This document shows, in pieces, positions 1 to 5,781 of a DNA stretch of 11,752 nucleotides. Under the pieces are notes generated by a model, which saw only the letters and a list, made by a program, of their open reading frames with translations, made no database searches and was not told the origin of the DNA. The translations under genes were made by a program, and so were the position numbers. Numbering within the stretch: position 1 is the stretch's first letter; every line of letters begins with the position of its first letter. The stretch is taken from contig CAAGGA010000123.1 in NCBI GenBank assembly GCA_900769275.1, positions 1 to 11,752 on the forward strand. Reading direction: 5' to 3'. The DNA comes from an uncultured Prevotella sp. (GTDB lineage Bacteria; Bacteroidota; Bacteroidia; Bacteroidales; Bacteroidaceae).

Positions 1-419
1 CGAATTATTGGTCAAACAACCAGAACTCCCATGTCTTCAGTACATGGAGCGGATTGGCTTTTGAGATGCTTTGCCTCAATCATGTTGAACAGATAAAAGC
101 GGCATTGGGCATATCAGGCATCACGAGCAATGTGTTCTCATGGTTTGGGAAGGGCGACAACCGCTCTGCACAGATTGATATGCTGATAGACAGGGCGGAC
201 AATACGATAAATCTCTGCGAAATGAAATTCTACAGTAAGGCATACCCCATGTCAGTCAAGGATGAAGAAGACATTGAGCGTAAGGTCTCGACATTCTTGG
301 AGGCAACGAAAACCAACAAGACCATCATTGTGACAATGATAACGGACAAGGGACTTGAAAGGAATGAACATTCCGAGTGTATTCAAAAGGTTGTGACACT
401 CGACCAATTGTTTTGTTAG
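1..419 (+). CDS. AAA-family ATPase with C-terminal PD-(D/E)XK nuclease-like domain, 3' fragment
   Basis: The reading frame is open from the first bases of the window (first full codon at 3) to the TAG at 417-419, so the N-terminal ATPase part lies outside. The visible 138 residues resemble the C-terminal domain of the 'ATP-binding protein' family common in Bacteroidales (ATPase plus DUF234-like nuclease domain). Signs are a WSGLAFE motif near base 45-65, then QIDMLIDR with Asp codon 177-179, then CEMKF with Glu codon 219-221 and Lys codon 225-227. D...E-x-K is the usual PD-(D/E)XK core. No start is assignable: the ATG at 66 is internal, because homologous-looking residues continue upstream to the window edge. 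The role of this family is poorly defined; some members sit in accessory or defence-like contexts. Family call is from recall of its motifs; the nuclease activity is inference. Confidence 0.8.
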   Translation, partial: NYWSNNQNSHVFSTWSGLAFEMLCLNHVEQIKAALGISGITSNVFSWFGKGDNRSAQIDMLIDRADNTINLCEMKFYSKAYPMSVKDEEDIERKVSTFLEATKTNKTIIVTMITDKGLERNEHSECIQKVVTLDQLFC

Positions 420-503
420 TTCCCGAAGGCATCTTTATTGTCTCCTTTCGTCACATTTTCAGTCATTCTGTCCCAATTATTCGGTATATCGACTGATTAA
501 CGC

Positions 504-511
504 TACCTTTG
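504..511 (+). promoter_or_regulatory. Possible isolated -7 element
   Basis: TACCTTTG fits the Bacteroidetes -7 consensus TAnnTTTG, but the expected -33 position (about 480-484) reads TTCGG rather than TTTG, and no convincing gene follows. It could be chance in an AT-rich spacer. Confidence 0.2.
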
Positions 512-592
512 CAGCCCTCAAAAATAAAATGATTATCCCCATTTGTACCACAACTTAAATCAAGTCCTTTAGTTTTCTTTAGCTCAAGTATT

Positions 593-623
593 TTTGCTGT
601 CTTGATTCTTTGTAGTACATTTG
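593..623 (+). promoter_or_regulatory. Strong Bacteroidetes-type promoter with no recognised gene
   Basis: TTTG at 593-596 and TACATTTG at 616-623 are separated by exactly 19 bases, a full match to the sigma-ABfr consensus. The predicted start is near 628-630, right at a small hairpin (629-651). The only + strand frame there is a 28-codon one from the ATG at 627-629, which I do not trust. Downstream lies DNA antisense to the small minus-strand frame and to comM. It may drive a short or antisense RNA, or be a remnant of a lost gene. Confidence 0.5.
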
Positions 624-628
624 CATAT

Positions 629-651
629 GGTGGGTTCTATTAATTCCCACC
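629..651 (+). repeat. Short inverted repeat with T-rich 3' flank
   Basis: GGTGGG (629-634) and CCCACC (646-651) form a 6-bp perfect stem with an 11-base loop, followed by CTTTTGTCTTCT-like pyrimidine sequence. In + orientation it would sit at the very 5' end of a transcript from the 593-623 promoter. It could be an early terminator or a stabilising 5' hairpin; only the pairing is seen. Confidence 0.4.
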
Positions 652-866
652 TTTTGTCTTCTCACTTCAAGACAGGCGTCCGCCAGTCTGTAAACAGGCA
701 GATAGAACCGTGAACGTGGGGTCAGGTCTTCCGCCTCCTGCACTTCCATTTCGGACTGCTGCATTACGAGACGCCTGAATTTGTATTTTTTATCAACCCA
801 GATCAAGGAAATCGCATCTGAACGGATATATTTTACTCCCCCCCAAGTTATCTCTTTTCACCATCA

Positions 867-2414
867 CTAAAGTCCTCTTTCCGCCCAGTCACCGCGGTCA
901 AGGTTGCGGTAGCCTACGGCTTCTGCCAGGTGGCTGGTCTGCACGCATTCCTCCCCTGCCAGGTCGGCTATGGTACGTGCCACTTTCAGTATGCGGGTGT
1001 AGGCACGTGCAGAGAGATTGAAGCGTGCCATGGCAGAACGCAGGAGGGTAATGCCCTCCTCGGTAGGTTCCGCATACTGATGCAACATCCTTTCCGTCAT
1101 CTGTGCATTGCAATGAATGCCGGGATATTCCCTATAGCGTTCCTCCTGTATCTTCCTCGCCTTTATGACACGTTCACGAATGACGCTGCTCGGCTCTCCG
1201 TCGGAGGGCTTCGAAATGTCCGTAAACGGCACGGGCTGTATCTCGCACTGTATGTCGATGCGGTCAAGCAGCGGACCTGAGATTTTGTTCATGTAGCGTT
1301 GTATCTGTCCCGGTGTGCAGACACATTTGTGGGTGCGGTCACCGTAATATCCGCAGGGACAGGGATTGGCAGAAGCCACGAACATGAAAGAGCAGGGGTA
1401 GTCCGTCGTATAGCGTGCCCTGGAAATGGTGATGTGGCGGTCTTCGAGAGGCTGCCGCAGCACTTCGAGCGTGGATTTGTTGAACTCGGGCAGCTCATCG
1501 CAGAACAGCACACCGTTGTGTGCAAGGGAAATCTCGCCCGGCATCGCCTTGTTGCCGCCGCCGCACAGGGCAGCCTGTGACACGGTATGGTGGGGACTGC
1601 GGAAAGGTCGCTGCGATATGAGCGTCGCCTCTGCCCCCAGCTTGCCTGCAATGCTGTGTATCTGTGTCGTCTCAAGGCTCTCGGCAAGGGACAAGGGGGG
1701 CAGTATGCCGGGCAGACGCTTCGCCATCATCGACTTGCCCGAGCCCGGCGGACCTATCATGATAAGGTTGTGACCGCCTGCCGCCGCTATCTCCATGGCA
1801 CGCTTCACGGTCTCCTGACCCCTCACCTCCGCAAAGTCCGGCTCGCTGTGGCTCTGATTCTCATAGAACACCTTGCGAGTGTCATAGACGACAGGCTCGG
1901 CATCATACTTTCCTGAAAGGAACATGACCACTTCGGAGAGCGTCTCCATGCCATAGACCTCAAGCCTATCGACCACGGCAGCCTCGCGGGCATTCTCCCT
2001 GGGAACGATTATTCCCTTGTATTTCTCCTGCCTTGCACGGATGGCTATGGGCAAGGCACCGCGGATGGGCTGCAGCTTGCCGTCAAGTCCGATTTCCCCA
2101 ATCATCATGTATTCCCCGATATTCTCCGCCGGCATCCCCTCGCTTGCGGCAAGTATGCCGATGGCGATGGGAAGGTCAAAGGCGGTGCCCTCTTTGCGGA
2201 GGTCGGCGGGAGCAAGGTTTATCGTTACGTTGGAGCGCGGAAACAGATAGTTGTTGTAGAGAAAAGCGGTGCGGATGCGGGTCAGGCTCTCCTTCACCGC
2301 CTCGTCACCGAGACCGAGGAGCGAGAGAAACTGTCCCGATTCCACACTCACCTCTATCGTCACCGTAGTAACCTGAAGTCCGTTGACGGCTGCGCAATAT
2401 GTCTTTACTAACAT
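867..2414 (-). CDS. comM: YifB/ComM Mg-chelatase-like AAA+ ATPase
   Basis: 515 residues, normal for ComM/YifB (about 500-515). ComM is a cytoplasmic hexameric helicase that promotes branch migration when DNA taken up by transformation is integrated. Residues 1-170 form the N-terminal ChlI/Lon-like S5-fold domain (GEIGLDGKLQPIRG at about 106-119). Residues 190-395 are the AAA+ core: Walker A GPPGSGKS 221-228, Walker B GVLFCDELPEF 301-311, sensor region ASANPCPCG 347-355 and LLDRID 382-387 with Arg385. Cys352, Cys354, Cys364 and Cys366 make the four-cysteine cluster typical of this family. Residues 440-505 are the Mg-chelatase C-terminal helical domain (FNLSARAYTRILKVARTIA). The ATG at 2412-2414 is chosen because it lies about 20 bases from the predicted transcript start. 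It is divergent from uxuB and appears monocistronic. No broken motif is seen. Confidence 0.95.
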   Translation of the reverse strand: MLVKTYCAAVNGLQVTTVTIEVSVESGQFLSLLGLGDEAVKESLTRIRTAFLYNNYLFPRSNVTINLAPADLRKEGTAFDLPIAIGILAASEGMPAENIGEYMMIGEIGLDGKLQPIRGALPIAIRARQEKYKGIIVPRENAREAAVVDRLEVYGMETLSEVVMFLSGKYDAEPVVYDTRKVFYENQSHSEPDFAEVRGQETVKRAMEIAAAGGHNLIMIGPPGSGKSMMAKRLPGILPPLSLAESLETTQIHSIAGKLGAEATLISQRPFRSPHHTVSQAALCGGGNKAMPGEISLAHNGVLFCDELPEFNKSTLEVLRQPLEDRHITISRARYTTDYPCSFMFVASANPCPCGYYGDRTHKCVCTPGQIQRYMNKISGPLLDRIDIQCEIQPVPFTDISKPSDGEPSSVIRERVIKARKIQEERYREYPGIHCNAQMTERMLHQYAEPTEEGITLLRSAMARFNLSARAYTRILKVARTIADLAGEECVQTSHLAEAVGYRNLDRGDWAERGL

Positions 2415-2440
2415 CAGAAATGTGCTTGGTTAATCTCCTA

Positions 2441-2471
2441 CAAATGTACGATATATTTCCCGTTCCGCCAA
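2441..2471 (-). promoter_or_regulatory. comM promoter
   Basis: On the minus strand, TTG (2471-2469) is followed after 20 bases by TACATTTG (2448-2441). The predicted start is near 2434-2436, giving a leader of about 20 bases before the comM ATG. AGGAGA at 2439-2434 lies too far from the ATG to be its ribosome binding site. Confidence 0.7.
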
Positions 2472-2487
2472 GCGTTCGGAATGTTTT

Positions 2488-2519
2488 TTTGAGAAAAACG
2501 ACTGATTTGCATACCTTTG
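2488..2519 (+). promoter_or_regulatory. uxuBA promoter P1 (upstream of a tandem pair)
   Basis: TTTG at 2488-2491, 20 bases, TACCTTTG at 2512-2519. A full consensus match. It would start near 2526, inside the -33 region of P2, so use of one may interfere with the other. Confidence 0.6.
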
Positions 2520-2521
2520 TC

Positions 2522-2552
2522 TTTGTCGGTTCGAATATTATTTGTACTTTTG
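2522..2552 (+). promoter_or_regulatory. uxuBA promoter P2 (downstream of a tandem pair)
   Basis: TTTG at 2522-2525, exactly 19 bases, TACTTTTG at 2545-2552. The predicted start is near 2558, giving a leader of about 124 bases before uxuB with an A/T-rich run (about 2576-2590) and no evident Shine-Dalgarno. I found no recognisable riboswitch in this leader. Confidence 0.7.
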
Positions 2553-2682
2553 CAATCAACAATAAGTTAAGTTCACTTTTTTTTTCACATAAAGAATCCC
2601 GTTTCGTTCTTCACGCAGACCTGATGTAAAGAATAACCCGAGACTGACATCTATTATTATAAAACATACAGACATACAATCT

Positions 2683-4272
2683 ATGAAACTAAACGACATT
2701 CTTTCTGCCGGTATCAATACCGCAGAATGGGAGGCAAAAGGTTACGAACTTCCGAAGTTTGACATTGCGGCAGTGGCGAAGAAGACCCACGACGAGCCGA
2801 CATGGATACACTTCGGAGCAGGCAACATCTTCCGCGCATTCCCGGCAGCCATTCTCAATGATGCCCTCAACACGGGCAAATATGACCGCGGCGTCATCGT
2901 AGCCGAGAGCTTCGACTATGAAATCATAGACAAGGCATACCGTCCCTACAACAATCTCTCGCTCCTCGTGAGCCTGCAGTCCGACGGCAATATCGAGAAG
3001 AAAGTCATCGCATCAGTGACGGAAAGCCTCAAGGCAGACAAGCAGTTTGCCGGAGACTGGGCACGCCTCAAAGAGATATTCCGTGCGCCGTCACTCCAGA
3101 TGGTCACGTTCACCATCACGGAAAAAGGCTATGCCGTAGCACCTGCCGACCTCGACCGTGGACTTGACGCTGTCTTCGCCATGGGAAAACTGACGGCACT
3201 CCTCTATGAGAGATACAAGGCAGGCAGCCTCCCCCTCACCCTGCAATCTACAGACAACTGCTCACACAACGGCGACAAGGTCAGGGACGGCGTCAAGGCA
3301 TACGCAGAACGGTGGGCGAAAGACGGTATCATCGAGCCAGGATTCCTCGAATACATCAGCGACGGCAGCAAGGTGTCATACCCATGGTCCATGATTGACA
3401 AGATTACACCACGCCCACACGAGAAAGTACAGGCAATGCTTGCAGAGGATGGTTTCGAAGACAACAACACCATCATCACCGAGAAGCATACCTTCACCGC
3501 ACCATTCGTCAATGCCGAAGAAGTGCAGTACCTCGTATGCGAGGACAACTACACCAACGGTCGCCCGCCCCTTGAACTCGGCGGTGCACTCTATACCACC
3601 CGTGAGACCGTAGATCAGGTGGAGACAATGAAGGTCACCACGTGCCTCAACCCGCTGCACACGGCAATGTCCATCTACGGATGTATGCTCGGCTACACGC
3701 TCATCTCAGCAGAAATGGCAGACGAAGACCTGCGTGCATTTATCCAGAAGATAGGATATATCGAGGCAATGCCCGTAGTTACCGACCCCGGCGTACTCAA
3801 CCCATACGAGTTTATAGGCACGGTCATCAACAGACGCCTGCCCAACCCCTTCATGCCTGACGCACCGCAGCGCATCGCTACCGATACAAGTCAGAAACTC
3901 CCGATACGCTTCGGCGAGACAATGAAGAAATACCTGGCGCGCGGACTCGACCGCAGCAACCTCGTTCTCATACCTCTCGTCCTCGCAGGCTACGCACGCT
4001 ACCTCAAAGGACTCGATGACGAATGCAAGCCTTTCGAGCCTTCCACCGACCCGCTGCTCGAAGAACTTCAGGCTATCGTAGCACCTCTCGAAGTAGGAAA
4101 GGAAGACCAAGACTACTCATGCCTCAGGCAGCTGTACTCACGCAAGGACGTCTTCGGACTCGACCTCTACGAGGCAGGCTTCGGAGAGCAGATAGAAGGC
4201 ATGGTCAGGGAACTCTTTGCAGGACAGGGAGCCGTGCGCAGGACGCTGCACAAATATGTAAGTGAGAGGTAG
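2683..4272 (+). CDS. uxuB: Mannitol dehydrogenase family protein, probable D-fructuronate reductase (D-mannonate oxidoreductase)
   Basis: 529 residues, the long-chain mannitol dehydrogenase family (typically 480-545). It probably reduces D-fructuronate to D-mannonate with NAD(P)H in the cytoplasm; the following gene encodes mannonate dehydratase, the next step, which favours this over mannitol oxidation. The N-terminal Rossmann domain has HFGAGNIFR at 43-51. DN at 191-192 matches the family's conserved Asp-Asn. SMIDKITP (236-243) occupies the family signature but has IDK where the usual form is VDR. The C-terminal domain carries K317, N323 and H326, the likely counterparts of the catalytic Lys/Asn/His of Pseudomonas mannitol 2-dehydrogenase, with one extra residue between Lys and Asn. 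NRRLPNPFMPDAPQRI (383-398) is another family block. The ATG at 2683 is the first of the frame and follows an A-rich leader. Exact substrate is inferred from context. Confidence 0.88.
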   Translation: MKLNDILSAGINTAEWEAKGYELPKFDIAAVAKKTHDEPTWIHFGAGNIFRAFPAAILNDALNTGKYDRGVIVAESFDYEIIDKAYRPYNNLSLLVSLQSDGNIEKKVIASVTESLKADKQFAGDWARLKEIFRAPSLQMVTFTITEKGYAVAPADLDRGLDAVFAMGKLTALLYERYKAGSLPLTLQSTDNCSHNGDKVRDGVKAYAERWAKDGIIEPGFLEYISDGSKVSYPWSMIDKITPRPHEKVQAMLAEDGFEDNNTIITEKHTFTAPFVNAEEVQYLVCEDNYTNGRPPLELGGALYTTRETVDQVETMKVTTCLNPLHTAMSIYGCMLGYTLISAEMADEDLRAFIQKIGYIEAMPVVTDPGVLNPYEFIGTVINRRLPNPFMPDAPQRIATDTSQKLPIRFGETMKKYLARGLDRSNLVLIPLVLAGYARYLKGLDDECKPFEPSTDPLLEELQAIVAPLEVGKEDQDYSCLRQLYSRKDVFGLDLYEAGFGEQIEGMVRELFAGQGAVRRTLHKYVSER

Positions 4273-4273
4273 T

Positions 4274-4388
4274 TGGGTTTCTGGTTGTTGGTTTTGGGTT
4301 AATATGCCATTGCCTTTTGAGGAAGACTCCATCGGAAAGACATTACTAACAAAAAACAAAAAAAACAAAACAAAAAACCAAAAACCCA
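4274..4388. repeat. Imperfect 24-nt inverted repeat in the uxuB-uxuA spacer
   Basis: Bases 4274-4297 (G/T-rich, TGGGTTT...) and 4365-4388 (A/C-rich, ...AACCC A) are reverse complements at 20 of 24 positions, separated by 67 bases. The stem begins two bases after the uxuB stop. Low complexity makes chance pairing more likely than the length suggests. It could slow or partly stop transcription between the two genes; no U-run follows, so it is not a classic terminator. Confidence 0.45.
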
Positions 4389-4424
4389 CACCCCCCTGGT
4401 TCTCTTCGACCAGGTCGAAGAGAG
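4389..4424. repeat. Palindromic repeat, copy 1 (between uxuB and uxuA)
   Basis: A perfect palindrome with arm CTCTTCGACC at 4402-4411, central A at 4412, and the reverse-complement arm at 4413-4422; T4401/A4423 extends it by one pair. The preceding 13 bases (4389-4401, with a C6 run) also match copy 2 at 9 of 13 positions. An A-rich stretch follows. A competing hairpin is possible: CCTGGT 4395-4400 can pair with ACCAGG 4409-4414, which would break the large palindrome. It lies 36 bases upstream of the uxuA start. Confidence 0.7.
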
Positions 4425-4458
4425 AGAAAAAAAACAAAGAAACAAAAATAAAGGACAA

Positions 4459-5730
4459 ATGGAAAGAACATGGCGATGGTTTGGCAAGAAAGATAAGATT
4501 ACTCTTGCCCAACTGAAACAAATAGGCGTTGAAGGCATCGTGACAGCATTGCACGACGTGCCCCTCGGCGAAGTATGGACACGCGAAAAGATTCATGAAC
4601 TCAAGGAGTACATCGAGTCATACGGCATGAAATGGAGCGTCGTAGAGTCGCTGCCCGTCGTAGAAACCCTGAAATACGCAGGTCCCGACCGTGACCATCA
4701 GATAGAAGTATATAAGCAAAGCCTGCGCAATCTCGGCGAAGAAGGCATCAAGTGCATCTGCTACAACTTCATGCCGGTGCTCGACTGGGCACGCACCGAC
4801 CTTGCGCACGACAACCCCAACGGAGCCAACAACCTCTACATGGACTGGGGAGTCTTCGCATATTTCGACATCTACATCCTCAAACGTGAGGGAGCACGCG
4901 AAGATTGGGCAGAGTTCTCCAAGTTCCACAAGTGGGGACGCGACCTCGTGGCAGAAGCCGACGAGATGAAGAAGACCACCACCCCGGAGCAAGACCACGA
5001 ACTCGTACAGAATATCATCATCAAGACACAGGGCTTCGTGTCAGGCAACTTCAAGGAAGGCGATGAAGCACCAGTGCAGAAATTCCGTGACCTACTCAAG
5101 CTCTACGACGGCATCGACAAGAAACAGCTGCAGGAGAACATGAAATACTGGCTCGAAGCCATCATGCCCATCTGCGATGAATACGACATCAACATGTGCG
5201 TACACCCTGACGACCCGCCATATCCCGTCTTCGGACTACCACGCATCATAGGCTGTACCGAGGACATACAGTGGATGCTCGATGCAGTGCCCAACAAGCA
5301 CAACGGTCTGACCTTCTGTGCAGGCTCATTCTCGGCAGGAGAACATAACGACTGCGTGGCAATGGCAAAGCAGTTTGCAGACCGCACACACTTCGTACAC
5401 CTGCGTTCCTGCCATATCTTCCCCAACGGCAACTTCACCGAAGCCTCACACCTCGGCGGTCGCGGAGACCTCATCGAGCTGTGCCGCATCTTCGAGAAGG
5501 CAGAGCAGGAAGGCAAGTGCAACTCCGGCCGCCGTCTCCCGATGCGCGTCGATCACGGCATGACCTTCACAGATGAGCCCGGCGGAGTATTCGACGAGAG
5601 TCACCATGGGCACAACTCCGGCTACACCCTGCTCGGAAGAATGTTCGCCATGGGACAGATACAAGGCGTCATGGCAACCGTCGATCGTGAGCTCGGCATC
5701 GAATACAAGCAGCCGGGATTCTATGATTGA
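4459..5730 (+). CDS. uxuA: Mannonate dehydratase
   Basis: 423 residues; UxuA proteins are usually 350-410, so it is slightly long, with a likely insertion around residues 172-210. It removes water from D-mannonate to give 2-keto-3-deoxy-D-gluconate in the cytoplasm, using a divalent metal in a TIM-barrel active site. The N-terminus MERTWRWFG and VTALHDVPLGEVW (28-40) are family hallmarks. Candidate metal and catalytic ligands are H249 in CVHPDDPP (247-254), C287 in FCAGS (286-290), H314 in FVHLRS (312-317) and D365-H366 in MRVDHG (362-367). The ATG at 4459 sits after an A-rich leader (AAATAAAGGACAA) typical of this phylum and matches the family N-terminus. It lies 186 bases after uxuB on the same strand with no full promoter seen between them, so they are probably co-transcribed, with the spacer repeats possibly tuning relative expression. 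Confidence 0.95.
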   Translation: MERTWRWFGKKDKITLAQLKQIGVEGIVTALHDVPLGEVWTREKIHELKEYIESYGMKWSVVESLPVVETLKYAGPDRDHQIEVYKQSLRNLGEEGIKCICYNFMPVLDWARTDLAHDNPNGANNLYMDWGVFAYFDIYILKREGAREDWAEFSKFHKWGRDLVAEADEMKKTTTPEQDHELVQNIIIKTQGFVSGNFKEGDEAPVQKFRDLLKLYDGIDKKQLQENMKYWLEAIMPICDEYDINMCVHPDDPPYPVFGLPRIIGCTEDIQWMLDAVPNKHNGLTFCAGSFSAGEHNDCVAMAKQFADRTHFVHLRSCHIFPNGNFTEASHLGGRGDLIELCRIFEKAEQEGKCNSGRRLPMRVDHGMTFTDEPGGVFDESHHGHNSGYTLLGRMFAMGQIQGVMATVDRELGIEYKQPGFYD

Positions 5731-5741
5731 GGACCATCAGT

Positions 5742-5777
5742 CATCCCCCATGTGCTCTTCGACCAGGTCGAAGAGCA
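5742..5777. repeat. Palindromic repeat, copy 2 (between uxuA and the C10 protease gene)
   Basis: The same palindrome as at 4402-4422 is repeated without a mismatch at 5755-5775 (arm CTCTTCGACC, central A, reverse-complement arm). Two more pairs (T5753-A5777, G5754-C5776) extend the arms to 12 bp. Upstream bases 5742-5754 contain C5 and align with copy 1. Same orientation as copy 1 (central A on the + strand) and again followed by A-rich DNA. It fills the 51-base gap between two convergent genes, so it may act at the 3' ends, but neither strand has a U-run directly after the stem. Confidence 0.75.
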
Positions 5778-5781
5778 AAAA

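Larger units (their letters stand above)
579..864 (-). pseudogene. Doubtful small frame downstream of comM, interrupted at a G7 tract
   Basis: A minus-strand frame runs to a stop at 579 and is open upstream past its only weak internal start (TTG at 804-806) as far as about base 858, where no ATG is found. An ATG at 862-864, five bases beyond the comM stop, begins the same protein only if one G is removed from the seven-G run (C838-C844 on the + strand). As written that ATG yields just about 23 codons. The six-G version would be 94 residues, basic at the C-terminus. I do not recognise it and see no domain. It overlaps a convincing + strand promoter, which argues against coding. It could be a degenerate gene, a phase-variable frame, a sequencing slip or chance. 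Confidence 0.2.

Noticed and set aside
627..713. A 28-codon + strand frame starting at the ATG at 627-629
   Set aside because: Its ATG coincides with the predicted transcript start, it has no recognisable sequence and it overlaps a hairpin. Too little to call a gene.
4402..4422. A CRISPR-like or restriction-site explanation for the repeated palindrome
   Set aside because: Only two copies exist, with a whole gene between them and no spacer array. The inverted CTCTTC/GAAGAG content is also a type IIS recognition word, but that is a chance property of the arms.
5753..5777. The second palindrome copy as an ordinary bidirectional terminator of uxuA and the protease gene
   Set aside because: The stem is strong, but neither strand has a U-run directly after it, and the same palindrome occurs in the uxuB-uxuA spacer. 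It is kept as a repeat, with an end-forming role only as a possibility.
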